Counted from the stretch's first letter, positions 26,530 through 35,323 are shown. The stretch is DNA of 64,000 nt from Oscillospiraceae bacterium (GCA_902790675.1 CADASU010000002.1:1-64000); one strand, 5' to 3'. Program-made: numbers and translations. The notes: generated from the letters alone by a model not told the origin.

Positions 26530-26775
26530 ATGAAAGATGAAACTGTAACATTTTCTTTGGATAATGATCAAGAAGATGATATGAAAAAAATCTTATCACT
26601 TGTATATGATGCGCTAAAAGAAAAAGGATATAATCCAGTAAATCAAATTGTTGGTTATATTCTTTCGGAAGATCCGACATATATAACAACATATAATAAC
26701 GCTAGAAGTTTAGTTAGAAAAATAGATAGAGATTATTTGCTTCAGGTAATGGTTAAAAATTATTTGGGCGAATGA
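26530..26775 (+). CDS. ireB: IreB family regulatory phosphoprotein (UPF0297)
   Basis: 81-residue protein of the IreB/YrzL family, a substrate of the PASTA kinase IreK/PrkC in enterococci. Family blocks are clear: [18 protein letters not shown] at the N-terminus with the Thr residues, [34 protein letters not shown] and [16 protein letters not shown]. Start ATG 26530 follows a G-rich ribosome site. In most Firmicutes it sits between alaS and ruvX; here neither neighbour is present, so it has been relocated or separated. Confidence 0.93.
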   Translation: MKDETVTFSLDNDQEDDMKKILSLVYDALKEKGYNPVNQIVGYILSEDPTYITTYNNARSLVRKIDRDYLLQVMVKNYLGE

Positions 26776-26828
26776 TTATATTGTGTTGAGCAATATTGAT
26801 TTGTAAGATGTTTTGCTTTATAAATATG

Positions 26829-26857
26829 TTGATTTTTGGCTTTTCAAATGTTAAAAT
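26829..26857 (+). promoter_or_regulatory. SigA-type promoter for the AsnA-like gene
   Basis: TTGATT at 26829-26834, 17 bp spacer, TAAAAT at 26852-26857, 37 bp before the start codon. Confidence 0.6.
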
Positions 26858-26893
26858 ATTTTTGTTTGATATTTCTCGGAGGAGCTAGTCTGT

Positions 26894-27889
26894 ATGCCTG
26901 ATATATCCAAAAACAACATGTTTATCGGTGAAATCTCTAATAATTATTGGCCTTTGTTAAATATAAAGCAAACTTTTGGCGCAATTGATTTAGTAAAGCA
27001 AGAATGTTTTAGCTATTTATGTCAAAAGATGAATCTTCTGAAAGTTCTGTTTCCTAATGAAATTTTTTTAGCCACCGGGCTTGATAAAGTTATGAATATA
27101 AAGCACCTTCATAGAACTGTTGCGCCTTCTCAAACCGCCAAATGGGGAAGATGTTCTATTAAAAAATATGGTGTGTCTCCAGACGAAGGAATTGTATATT
27201 TAGCTAAAATAAAACATAACTATTTGAAAAATAATTATGACTATGTTTTTGAGAATAAATTGTGTTGGGAGAGAATCTTAAATATTGAGGACATTTGTAT
27301 TTCTAGATTAAGAGAAGAAGTGGCTATTGCTGCCGATGCTATTAATATGGTTGCAAAAAAAATTGCAAAAGAATATGGTCTTTTCAATGAAGTTTTTGGC
27401 TCCAATGTTAAGTGCTTATCGGCTCAATATCTTGAAAACCTATATCCAAATTTTTCTTCGGCTCAAAGAGAACATGCTATATGTAAAAAATTTGGAATTG
27501 TATTCATTGAAAAAATAGGAATGGTGTTGAACAGCGGAAGCGTTCATTCGATGTGTGATCCAGATGTCGATGATTGGAATTTTAGTGGTGTTCTTTTGAT
27601 TTGGAATTCTAAATTTAAATGTTCGCAGAATCTTGCTCAAATAGGAATTAGGGTTTCATGGAACAGAATGGTTGAACAATTTAGTTATTATAACTTGAAT
27701 GTTCCTGAATTACCGTTTCATGATTTATTAAAAAAAGGTATATTGCCCTGCACAATTGGAGGGAGTATAAATTTGAGCCTTCTTTCAATGTTGCTTTTGA
27801 ATAAAATGCATATTGGAGAAGTAGCACCTGGAGTTTGGAACAATTCCACAATATTTGACACAGAAAAAAGAGGAATACATTTGCTTTAA
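26894..27889 (+). CDS. divergent AsnA (aspartate--ammonia ligase) homologue
   Basis: 331 residues, the length of ammonia-dependent asparagine synthetase AsnA, and collinear with it: EHAICKKFGIVFIEKIG, DPDVDDWNFSG, VLLIWNSKF, QIGIRVS and HIGEVAPGVW all match the E. coli protein from memory. Key positions differ. HDVRAPDYDDW reads HSMCDPDVDDW (Arg to Cys221). The class II motif 3 GGGIGQSRLTM reads GGSINLSLLSM (Arg to Leu296). DQWDWER reads NKLCWER. ATP and aspartate binding as in AsnA therefore look impaired. Start ATG 26894 has GGAGGAG 9 nt upstream. glnA follows after 70 bp, so the role may still concern ammonia or amino-acid amidation; canonical activity is doubtful. A diverged enzyme or a sensor-like protein are both possible. 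Confidence 0.8.
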   Translation: MPDISKNNMFIGEISNNYWPLLNIKQTFGAIDLVKQECFSYLCQKMNLLKVLFPNEIFLATGLDKVMNIKHLHRTVAPSQTAKWGRCSIKKYGVSPDEGIVYLAKIKHNYLKNNYDYVFENKLCWERILNIEDICISRLREEVAIAADAINMVAKKIAKEYGLFNEVFGSNVKCLSAQYLENLYPNFSSAQREHAICKKFGIVFIEKIGMVLNSGSVHSMCDPDVDDWNFSGVLLIWNSKFKCSQNLAQIGIRVSWNRMVEQFSYYNLNVPELPFHDLLKKGILPCTIGGSINLSLLSMLLLNKMHIGEVAPGVWNNSTIFDTEKRGIHLL

Positions 27890-27893
27890 ATTT

Positions 27894-27915
27894 ATTAGCA
27901 TTAATTTTTGCTAAT
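27894..27915 (+). other. small hairpin between AsnA-like gene and glnA
   Basis: ATTAGCA (27894-27900) pairs with TGCTAAT (27909-27915) across an 8 nt T-rich loop. The tail is only moderately T-rich, so it is a weak terminator or attenuator at best. Confidence 0.35.
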
Positions 27916-27958
27916 TTATTGATATATTATTTTGCTTTTTTATGAAAGGAGCTTTTTT

Positions 27959-30037
27959 GTGTTTTTATTAAAAAATTTTAGTTCAAAAGTATTTAATGAC
28001 GAGGTTATGAGACATCATCTGCCTTCTGAAACTTATAAAAGTTTAAAAAAATCTATAGAGTTGTCTATTCCGCTTGAGCCTGAGATTGCATCAATTGTTG
28101 CTGCCGCGATGAAAGATTGGGCTGTAAAAAATGGCGCTACGCATTATACTCACTGGTTTCAACCCATGACGGGAATAACAGCAGGTAAACATGAAAGTTT
28201 CATTAGTTTCATAAATGGAAATTTAGAATTAGAATTTTCAGGTAAAGAGCTAATTAAAGGAGAGCCAGATGCCTCCTCATTTCCTAATGGTGGTTTGCGC
28301 AATACTTTCGAAGCTAGAGGATATACCATGTGGGACTGCACTTCTCCTGCATTTATAAAAGGAAAAACATTATATATACCAACAGCTTTTTGTTCATATA
28401 ATGGGGAAGCGTTAGACACTAAAACGCCATTGTTAAAGTCTATGGAGGCTATATCGGAGCATGCTGTTAGAATATTGAGAGCGTTTAATAATACTACTAC
28501 CACTCGTGTAATACCCACAGTTGGAGCAGAACAAGAATATTTTTTAATAGATAGAGAAAATTATGAAAAACGTTTAGATTTAAAAATATGTGGGCGCACA
28601 TTGTTTGGAACTAAGCCTCCAAAAGGTCAAGAAATGGATGATCATTATTGTGGCCGTATAAGAATTAGGGTTTCAGATTATATGCGTGATTTGGATGAAG
28701 CGTTATGGTCTTTTGGAATAGCAGCTAAAACTAAACATAACGAGGTGGCTCCTGCGCAACATGAAATGGCGCCTATGTTTGAATCGTGTAATTTGGCTTC
28801 AGATCATAACCAACTTATTATGGAAACTATGAGGACATTGGCAAAAAGAAAAGGGTTAGCGTGTTTGCTGCATGAAAAACCGTTTGCATATGTGAATGGA
28901 TCTGGTAAGCACAATAACTGGTCTTTGGCTACTAATGAAGGTAAAAATTTATTGGACATTGGAACAACTGAAAAAGATCATATGCAGTTTTTAATTTTCC
29001 TTTGCGCCGTAATTCGTGGAGTAGATTTACATGCTGGTCTTCTTCGTATGACAGCTGCATCTGCGGGAAATGATAATAGGCTTGGCGCACAAGAAGCTCC
29101 TCCATCAATAATATCTATATTTTTGGGAGAACATCTTACTGATACATTAAAAAATATTGCATCAGGTCGTCGCGTTTTTGATGAAAATTCGTCTGATGTT
29201 TTAATTACAAAAGTGAATACTTTACCAAATCCTCCAAAAGATGATAGTGATAGAAATAGAACGTCTCCTTTTGCTTTTACGGGTAATAAGTTTGAATTTA
29301 GGATGCTTGGATCTTCGGCGTCAATTTCTTTATCTACAACAGTTTTAAATTTAATTGTTGCAGAATCGTTGGAACATTTTGCAGACATCATAGATCATGA
29401 TAATAACTTGGAGAAATCGGTTTTTAAAATAGTTTCACAAACCGTAAAAGAACATGGCAGGGTTATATTTAATGGTAATGGCTATACTGAAAAATGGAAA
29501 AAAGAAGCTAAGGCTAGAGGTTTATCTAATTTGAGCAATACTGTTGAAGCGGCTGATGAATTCATTAAGGAAGAAAATATAAAATTATTTGAACATTTTG
29601 GAGTTTTTTCAAGGTCGGAGTGCAACGCTAGACATGAAATTATGCTAGGAATTTACTGCAATACTCTTAACATAGAGGCTCATACAATGTTAGAGATGAT
29701 TGATCGTCATATTTTGCCCGCAATTGTAGACTATAGTCAAAAAATAACAACAACATATTTAAATATGAAAAAATGTGACATAAAAAATGATACATTGCTA
29801 GATAATATTAATATGTTGTCCAAATCAATTGAAAAAATTACTTCTGCAAGAAATAAGCTAAGCAATTCTTTAGAATATGATAAATTTAAGAATAAAGTTG
29901 AAAAAGCTAGATATTATTGTGATTGCGTTTTAAAAGATATGCGTATTCTTAGGAAACATGTTGATGGCATTGAAAGATTTATTCCTAAAAAGACATGGCC
30001 TATGCCGTCAGTAACAGATTTGTTATATAGAGTTTAA
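27959..30037 (+). CDS. glnN: glutamine synthetase type III
   Basis: Makes glutamine from glutamate, ammonia and ATP. Type III enzymes are ~700-residue dodecamers found in Bacteroidetes, cyanobacteria and clostridia; this one has 692. The N-terminal THWFQPMTG block, the EQEYFLIDR glutamate/metal site near residue 194, the APAQHEMAP motif near residue 263, KPFAYVNGSGKHNNWSLATN near residue 305 and the AGNDNRLGAQEAPP block are intact, so the enzyme looks active. Start GTG 27959 follows AAAGGAG by 7 nt. It stands directly behind the AsnA-like gene; together they suggest ammonia assimilation. Confidence 0.95.
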   Translation: MFLLKNFSSKVFNDEVMRHHLPSETYKSLKKSIELSIPLEPEIASIVAAAMKDWAVKNGATHYTHWFQPMTGITAGKHESFISFINGNLELEFSGKELIKGEPDASSFPNGGLRNTFEARGYTMWDCTSPAFIKGKTLYIPTAFCSYNGEALDTKTPLLKSMEAISEHAVRILRAFNNTTTTRVIPTVGAEQEYFLIDRENYEKRLDLKICGRTLFGTKPPKGQEMDDHYCGRIRIRVSDYMRDLDEALWSFGIAAKTKHNEVAPAQHEMAPMFESCNLASDHNQLIMETMRTLAKRKGLACLLHEKPFAYVNGSGKHNNWSLATNEGKNLLDIGTTEKDHMQFLIFLCAVIRGVDLHAGLLRMTAASAGNDNRLGAQEAPPSIISIFLGEHLTDTLKNIASGRRVFDENSSDVLITKVNTLPNPPKDDSDRNRTSPFAFTGNKFEFRMLGSSASISLSTTVLNLIVAESLEHFADIIDHDNNLEKSVFKIVSQTVKEHGRVIFNGNGYTEKWKKEAKARGLSNLSNTVEAADEFIKEENIKLFEHFGVFSRSECNARHEIMLGIYCNTLNIEAHTMLEMIDRHILPAIVDYSQKITTTYLNMKKCDIKNDTLLDNINMLSKSIEKITSARNKLSNSLEYDKFKNKVEKARYYCDCVLKDMRILRKHVDGIERFIPKKTWPMPSVTDLLYRV

Positions 30038-30081
30038 TTTATTGTTTTCAAAATAGAGAGTTTAGCATTTTAAAAATTGTC

Positions 30082-30110
30082 TTGAATTTGGTGTTTAATT
30101 GTGATATAAT
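30082..30110 (+). promoter_or_regulatory. SigA-type promoter for SCIFF precursor
   Basis: TTGAAT at 30082-30087, 17 bp spacer, perfect TATAAT at 30105-30110, 52 bp before the start codon. Confidence 0.7.
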
Positions 30111-30161
30111 TTTTCTGTCGTGCAAATTTTAAAAAATGTGTTAATTTGGGAGTGTTATTTT

Positions 30162-30311
30162 ATGAAGCATATTAAATTACTAAATGATTTTAATTTAAAA
30201 GAAACAGCTTGCAAGGGTGGCTGTGGGGAGTGTCAAACATCTTGTCAATCTGCATGTAAAACTTCATGCACGGTTGCAAACCAAAAGTGTGAGAATGAGG
30301 AGCAACGTTAA
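30162..30311 (+). CDS. scfA: SCIFF-type ranthipeptide precursor, seven-cysteine variant
   Basis: 49-residue peptide of the six-cysteines-in-forty-five family, the most widespread clostridial radical-SAM-modified peptide. N-terminal leader MKHIKLLNDFNLKET matches the family; the core has the CxxC, CQTSC, CQSAC, KTSC and NQKC run with Cys-to-Thr/other thioether sites expected. Typical members have six Cys; here KGGCGEC adds a seventh (Cys at 17, 21, 24, 28, 32, 36 and 43). Start ATG 30162 follows GGGAG. Its maturase gene lies 115 bp downstream. The peptide's cellular role is not settled. Confidence 0.9.
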   Translation: MKHIKLLNDFNLKETACKGGCGECQTSCQSACKTSCTVANQKCENEEQR

Positions 30312-30331
30312 GTTTAGCTTTTTGTTAGTTT

Positions 30332-30356
30332 TTCCCGTCTGAGTGGCGGGAATTTT
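30332..30356 (+). terminator. weak hairpin between scfA and scfB
   Basis: TTCCCG (30332-30337) pairs with CGGGAA (30347-30352), with a following TTTT. It could reduce maturase expression relative to the precursor. Confidence 0.45.
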
Positions 30357-30426
30357 AGTAATTGGGGAGGGTTTGAGGCAATAATAATTTTTCATTCATA
30401 TTAAAATTTTTGTTGCCTATATTTAA

Positions 30427-31785
30427 ATGATTCATAAGTATAGTATGTCTGGTTACAATATAGTTTTAGATGTTGAAAGCGGAGGAGTTTATGTTGTAGA
30501 TGATCTTACATTTAAGATGCTAGACAAAATAAATCTTCCCATGGATAAGAGCTGCCCAGATAATTTATTTAAAGAATTTTCGAAATATAGTATAGAAGAA
30601 ATTCAAGATAGCTATAATGAAATATATTCATTATATGAAAGCAAACGGCTATTTAGTGATGATAATGTATATGAAAAGTACAGCATATCAGCAGAACAAA
30701 CTCCAATAAAAGCTATGTGTTTACATGTTGCTCATGATTGCAATTTAAGATGTAAATATTGTTTTGCTTCTACTGGAGATTTTGGCGGAAATAGAGAATT
30801 AATGTCATTAGATACAGCCAAGAAAGCCGTTGACTTTTTAATAAAAAATTCAGGCAAAAGGAAAAATTTAGAGGTAGATTTTTTTGGCGGGGAGCCACTC
30901 ATGAATTTCGATGTGGTTAAAAAAACAGTGGAATATGCTAGAAAAGAAGAAAAAAAGTTTAATAAAAACTTTCGCTTTACAATAACTACTAACGGAATTT
31001 TATTAACTGATGATAAAATTAAATATTTGAATGAAGAAATGGACAATGTGGTCTTATCTCTAGACGGGCGAAAGAAAATTAATGATAGGATGAGGCCAAG
31101 AGTGAGTGGTGATGGTTCTTATGATTCAATTTTACCAAAATTTTTGAAATTGGTTAAAGATCGAGGAACAAAGGATTATTATGTTAGAGGAACATTTACT
31201 AAACACAATTTAGATTTTTCAAATGATGTTTTACATATTAATGACTGCGGGTTTGATCAGATTTCAGTGGAACCGGTTGTATGTGATGCTAGCAAAGAAT
31301 ATGCCTTAACAGAAAAAGATTTGTCGAAAATTTGCGAAGAATATGAATTACTTGCAAACAAGATAGTGGAAAGAAAAAAGAATAACAGTAAAATAAATTT
31401 TTTTCATTTTATGATAGACCTAAAACAAGGGCCTTGCGTTATTAAGCGTCTTCGTGGTTGTGGTTGTGGTAATGAATATGTTGCAATTTCTCCTGACGGT
31501 CGTATATATCCATGTCATCAATTTGTTGGTATGGAAGAATGGAACATGGGAAATGTATATGAAGATAATTTGAATGCTGATATTAAAGATAAATTTTCTA
31601 AAACTACAATTTTCGACAAAGAAAAATGTAGCGATTGTTGGGCAAAATTTTATTGTAGTGGTGGTTGCAATGCCAACAACTATCAATATGCAGGTGGCAA
31701 TATTTTAAAGCCATATGAGCTTAGTTGCGAAATGGAAAAGAAACGCATTGAGTGTGCAATAATGATTAAAGCAGCTCTTTCGTAA
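30427..31785 (+). CDS. scfB: radical SAM SCIFF peptide maturase
   Basis: SPASM-domain radical SAM enzyme that installs thioether cross-links in the SCIFF peptide. 452 residues in three parts: an N-terminal RiPP-recognition-like region (~1-90); the radical SAM core with CNLRCKYCFAS near residue 106 (CxxxCxxC), FFGGEPL near residue 156 and TTNGILL near residue 187; and the C-terminal SPASM region with CGCGNEYVAISPDGRIYPCHQF, CSDCW and CSGGC cysteines for auxiliary Fe-S clusters. All expected Cys are present. It starts at ATG 30427, and proC follows after 21 bp. Confidence 0.95.
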   Translation: MIHKYSMSGYNIVLDVESGGVYVVDDLTFKMLDKINLPMDKSCPDNLFKEFSKYSIEEIQDSYNEIYSLYESKRLFSDDNVYEKYSISAEQTPIKAMCLHVAHDCNLRCKYCFASTGDFGGNRELMSLDTAKKAVDFLIKNSGKRKNLEVDFFGGEPLMNFDVVKKTVEYARKEEKKFNKNFRFTITTNGILLTDDKIKYLNEEMDNVVLSLDGRKKINDRMRPRVSGDGSYDSILPKFLKLVKDRGTKDYYVRGTFTKHNLDFSNDVLHINDCGFDQISVEPVVCDASKEYALTEKDLSKICEEYELLANKIVERKKNNSKINFFHFMIDLKQGPCVIKRLRGCGCGNEYVAISPDGRIYPCHQFVGMEEWNMGNVYEDNLNADIKDKFSKTTIFDKEKCSDCWAKFYCSGGCNANNYQYAGGNILKPYELSCEMEKKRIECAIMIKAALS

Positions 31786-31806
31786 TTGTTTTAGGAGGAT
31801 ACAAAG

Positions 31807-32601
31807 GTGAATACAGTTGGATTTATTGGTACGGGTAACATGGCGAAAGCAATTATATCTGGAGTTTATTCGAATAAAATTTGCATGAGAGTAATGGGGT
31901 ATGATATTAACAAAAATAACTATGATGTTTTAAATGAAATGGGCGTTGTTAGATGTTCATCTATAGAAGAATTGGTAAAAAAATGTGAATATATAGTTCT
32001 ATCTATTAAACCACAAAATTTTCCTGAAGTTTTAGAAAGTATAAAACCGGTATTAACTGAAAATCATGTTCTAATATCCATTGCAGCCGGAATAACGGAA
32101 GAATATATATCAAGCACCTTAGGTTTTTGTCCTAGATTTGTTCAAGTTATGCCTAATACGCCATTGCTGATTGGAAAGGGATCTACAGCTATTGCAAGAG
32201 GAACAACAGTAGATGATGATACATTTAATTTTGTTCAAAAATTATTCTCAATAAGTGGTAAAACATTTGTAATTCCAATAGAAAAAATGAATGAAATAAT
32301 TGCAATAAATGGTTCGTCACCGGCATATATATATATGTTTGCTAAGGGTTTTTTGAATTTTGCTAAAGAAAAAGGAATTGATGAAAATTCTGCTTTAAAT
32401 TTGTTTTGTGCAGCTTTAGAGGGAAGTGCAGAAATGCTGTTAAATTCGGGTAAGGATCCAGACAGACTTATAAAGGATGTTAGTTCTCCTGGAGGAACAA
32501 CTTTAGCAGGATTGTCGGTTTTAGAAGAAAACCATTTTGTTGAAATTATAGAAAAAACGTGCGAGCAGACGTTTAAGAGAGCAATAGAGCTTTCAAAATA
32601 A
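31807..32601 (+). CDS. proC: pyrroline-5-carboxylate reductase
   Basis: Last step of proline synthesis, NAD(P)H-dependent. N-terminal Rossmann motif GFIGTGNMAKAI near residue 4; VQVMPNTPLLIGKG near residue 114; the C-terminal dimerisation and substrate loop DVSSPGGTTLAGL near residue 222. 264 residues, normal. GTG 31807 follows TAGGAGGA. proA and proB are not in the window. The neighbouring scfB and SpoIIM-like genes have no obvious link to proline. Confidence 0.95.
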   Translation: MNTVGFIGTGNMAKAIISGVYSNKICMRVMGYDINKNNYDVLNEMGVVRCSSIEELVKKCEYIVLSIKPQNFPEVLESIKPVLTENHVLISIAAGITEEYISSTLGFCPRFVQVMPNTPLLIGKGSTAIARGTTVDDDTFNFVQKLFSISGKTFVIPIEKMNEIIAINGSSPAYIYMFAKGFLNFAKEKGIDENSALNLFCAALEGSAEMLLNSGKDPDRLIKDVSSPGGTTLAGLSVLEENHFVEIIEKTCEQTFKRAIELSK

Positions 32602-32683
32602 AAATTAAATAGTGTAATAATTGAAGCATGTCCAACATAGATATTTATTAAAAATGATATCAAATATGAAGGATGTGTTTTTT

Positions 32684-33310
32684 ATGACAAATATGTTAAA
32701 TTTAAAGAAAAAAGCATTTTTTTCTGTATATCTTAAAAATATTAATTTAATCAAAATTTTATTTGTGATTTTTATTGTGGGCATGATATACGGTGCTATG
32801 TTAATCGGTTTGAATAGAGACGAAGCAGTAAACCAACTTGGGTCAATGATGCAGAAGTTTATAGATAAGAGAATAGAGCAATCTATATTTATTACTTTTG
32901 CATCTTCATTTTTTTCTTCAATGGTTTTGATAGTAATTCTCTTTTTTACAGGATTTATTTCTATAGGACAACCTATTGCATTTTTTATACCAATGTTTCA
33001 AGGAATGGGAATAGGCCTTTCTACGGCATATCTATATTCATCGAAGGGAATAAATGGAATAATTTTTTGTCTTGTGCTAATAGCTCCTACAACGATTATA
33101 TCTACGCTTACATTATTACTTGGAAGTAAAGAGAGCATTCGCTTTTCAAATAAAATTCTAAAAACATTATTTCCTCAAAAATTTGACCAAAATATGCAAG
33201 GAGAATTGAAATTATATTTGAAGCGTTTTTCTGCACTTACAATTTTTCAATTAATATCTGCTTTTACAGATACTATATGCACATTTTTATTTGCTAGATT
33301 TTTAAGTTAG
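32684..33310 (+). CDS. SpoIIM family membrane protein
   Basis: 208-residue integral membrane protein of the stage II sporulation M family, part of the SpoIID/SpoIIM/SpoIIP machine that thins septal peptidoglycan during engulfment. Hydrophobic segments lie at about residues 22-42, 65-95, 100-130 and 135-155, with a final one near the C-terminus; the IFIVGMIYGAML helix and the GxxxPxxxxxGxGIG-like PMFQGMGIGL loop are family-like. Start ATG 32684 with AAGGA 10 nt upstream; the frame extends to 32621. Family membership is fairly clear, but several SpoIIM relatives are not sporulation proteins, so the symbol is withheld. Confidence 0.75.
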   Translation: MTNMLNLKKKAFFSVYLKNINLIKILFVIFIVGMIYGAMLIGLNRDEAVNQLGSMMQKFIDKRIEQSIFITFASSFFSSMVLIVILFFTGFISIGQPIAFFIPMFQGMGIGLSTAYLYSSKGINGIIFCLVLIAPTTIISTLTLLLGSKESIRFSNKILKTLFPQKFDQNMQGELKLYLKRFSALTIFQLISAFTDTICTFLFARFLS

Positions 33311-33320
33311 TTTATATTAT

Positions 33321-33349
33321 TTGACTTTTTGTGAATAATTTGCAATAAT
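33321..33349 (+). promoter_or_regulatory. SigA-type promoter for PHP-thyX-mltG operon
   Basis: TTGACT at 33321-33326, 17 bp spacer, AATAAT at 33344-33349; the first gene starts about 60 bp downstream and eight genes follow with short spacings or overlaps. Confidence 0.6.
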
Positions 33350-33409
33350 GAATTTATGTCGACGTGATTTTTTGTAGTAATGAAGGGCGTGAAAGAGAGA
33401 GGATATACA

Positions 33410-34228
33410 ATGAGTGGTGATTTGCATTTACATAGTAGATATTCTGATGGTTCATTAGATATTGAGCAAATAGCATACATTGCTAGTAAGTCTTCTTTAA
33501 GTCATATATCTATTACAGATCATGATTGCTTAGATTCATGGGATAGTTTAAGTATGGTTTCGAATAAGTACAATGTAAACATAATATCAGGCGTTGAATT
33601 ATCTTGCATGGACTTTAAGCGAAATCGAAAAGTTCATATTTTGTGCTATAATGCAAAAAATACAGACGCTTTAAAGCCAATTTGCAATCGTGTTACAAAC
33701 AGTAGGATGAATGCCGGAAAAAAAATGACTAATATTGTTTTACAAAAATATAATATTATTCTTGATTTAATAAAAAAATATGCGTCATATAATGGCTGCA
33801 TATACAAACAACATATAATGCATGCTTTAATGCAATCTGGGTATTCAACTAGTGTTTACGACGATTTATATTCTTACATTTTTTCAAAACAAACAGATTG
33901 TGGTTATATAAAAGTTAATTATACAGATGTAAGAGATGCTATAAATGAAATAAAGATGTCTGAAGGAAAAGTTATATTAGCTCATCCTAGATGCTATGAT
34001 AGTTTTGAGCTTCTGGATGAATTAATTGATGAAAACATGATAGATGGAGTTGAGGTTTGGCACCCTAGTAATTTAAAAAAAGATACAGAATATCTTTTTA
34101 GTAAAGTAAAAGCACATAATTTAATTGCTACAGGTGGGTCAGATTTTCATGGCTTATATAATGCGAGTCCAAGGCATATTGGTCAATTTTATACGCCAGA
34201 TAAATATATAAAAATGTTGATGAATTAA
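33410..34228 (+). CDS. PHP domain phosphoesterase (RNase AM / TrpH-like)
   Basis: 272-residue stand-alone PHP protein, the family that includes 3',5'-nucleotide bisphosphate phosphatase and 5'-3' exonuclease YciV (RNase AM). Metal ligands in order: DLHLHSRYSDGS near residue 4, ITDHD near 39, SGVELS near 66, HILCY, LAHPR near 195 and GGSDFHG near 244. An insertion at about 85-185 is predicted helical. Start ATG 33410 follows AGAGAGGA; the frame extends to 33380 without need. First gene of the operon. Substrate not predictable beyond phosphoester. Confidence 0.87.
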   Translation: MSGDLHLHSRYSDGSLDIEQIAYIASKSSLSHISITDHDCLDSWDSLSMVSNKYNVNIISGVELSCMDFKRNRKVHILCYNAKNTDALKPICNRVTNSRMNAGKKMTNIVLQKYNIILDLIKKYASYNGCIYKQHIMHALMQSGYSTSVYDDLYSYIFSKQTDCGYIKVNYTDVRDAINEIKMSEGKVILAHPRCYDSFELLDELIDENMIDGVEVWHPSNLKKDTEYLFSKVKAHNLIATGGSDFHGLYNASPRHIGQFYTPDKYIKMLMN

Positions 34229-34246
34229 TAATTAGGAGAAAGACAA

Positions 34247-34507
34247 ATGAAATATACATATGTTACAAAAGGTGTTTGCAGCCGAAAAATATTTTTGGAA
34301 CTTGATGGAAACAAAATAGTAAGTGTAAAATTTGAAGGAGGATGCGATGGCAATACAAAGGGAGTAGCTGCCATGGTTCAAGGATTAACTGTAGATGAGG
34401 TTATATCAAAATTAAAAGGAATTCAATGTGGAATGAAAGGAACATCTTGTCCGGACCAATTGGCTATTGCTTTAAAGCAAGCGCTAAGTCAAGAAAATTG
34501 TGATTAA
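34247..34507 (+). CDS. TSCPD domain protein (TIGR03905 type)
   Basis: 86-residue protein consisting of one TSCPD domain: GVCSRKIFLELDGNKIVSV at the N-terminus, FEGGCDGNTKGVAAMVQGL in the middle and GTSCPDQLAIALKQAL at the C-terminus. This domain is found at the C-terminus of some ribonucleotide reductases and alone in clostridia. Three conserved Cys (GGC, QCG, TSC) suggest metal or Fe-S binding. It precedes thyX and tmk, consistent with a link to deoxynucleotide supply, which is inference. Confidence 0.87.
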   Translation: MKYTYVTKGVCSRKIFLELDGNKIVSVKFEGGCDGNTKGVAAMVQGLTVDEVISKLKGIQCGMKGTSCPDQLAIALKQALSQENCD

Positions 34508-34543
34508 AATTAAAATATTGCTATAAAGGCAGGTTAAATTTTT

Positions 34544-35317
34544 ATGAAAGTTAGGCTTATTAATTATTCTAGTTATCCGGAGCAAATTGTAGCTTGCGCT
34601 GCAAAGTTGTGCTATAGTAATTCTAGTATTGAAGATGTTTCAAAAAAGATGAATGATGATAGTGCTAGTAAATTTGTAGATATGCTATCGGAGATAGGGC
34701 ATGAAAGTCCTATTGAACATGCGTTTTTTACTTTCGGAATTGAGGGAGTATCTCGATCATTGCTGGCACAGATAACTAGGCATAGAATGGCTTCTTTTAG
34801 TGTTCAAAGTCAAAGGTATGTTAATGAAGATAATTTTCAGTTTGTGGTTCCTCCAGAAATTGAAACGAATATCGAGGCAAAAAAGTTGTTTCTAGAAGCT
34901 ATGGAAAAGGATTTGGAATATTATAATAAAATTACTAGCATTTTAAAAGAAAAACACAAAAAAGAATTAGTGCAGTCTGGAGTAGAAGATAGTTTAGCTG
35001 ACAAACAAGCAGAAAAAAGAAGCATTGAAGATGCTAGATTTGTGTTGCCGAATGCTTGTGCAACTAAGATGATAATGACATTAAATGCTAGAAGTTTAAT
35101 GAATTTCTTTAGACTAAGGTGTTGTAATAGGGCGCAATGGGAAATAAATGAGCTTGCCTTTAAAATGTTATCTTTGGTTAGTGAGGTTGCTCCTTCATTA
35201 TTTAAAAATGCTGGGCCTGCGTGCATTAACGGAAAATGTACTGAAGGAAAAATGTCTTGCAAAAAAATGGATGAGGTTAGAAAAAAAATTGCAAATATTA
35301 AATCACAAAAAAGGTAA
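34544..35317 (+). CDS. thyX: flavin-dependent thymidylate synthase
   Basis: Methylates dUMP to dTMP using methylene-tetrahydrofolate and FADH2. The ThyX motif RHRMASFSVQSQRY near residue 78 is complete (RHRxxSxxxxSxR), and HESPIEHAFFTF and the C-terminal RSLMNFFRLRCCNRAQWEI block match. 257 residues. Its use of ThyX implies no strict need for a classical ThyA/DHFR pair, neither of which is in the window. tmk follows after 6 bp, giving two consecutive steps dUMP-dTMP-dTDP; dut on the other strand supplies dUMP. Confidence 0.96.
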   Translation: MKVRLINYSSYPEQIVACAAKLCYSNSSIEDVSKKMNDDSASKFVDMLSEIGHESPIEHAFFTFGIEGVSRSLLAQITRHRMASFSVQSQRYVNEDNFQFVVPPEIETNIEAKKLFLEAMEKDLEYYNKITSILKEKHKKELVQSGVEDSLADKQAEKRSIEDARFVLPNACATKMIMTLNARSLMNFFRLRCCNRAQWEINELAFKMLSLVSEVAPSLFKNAGPACINGKCTEGKMSCKKMDEVRKKIANIKSQKR

Positions 35318-35323
35318 AAATAT

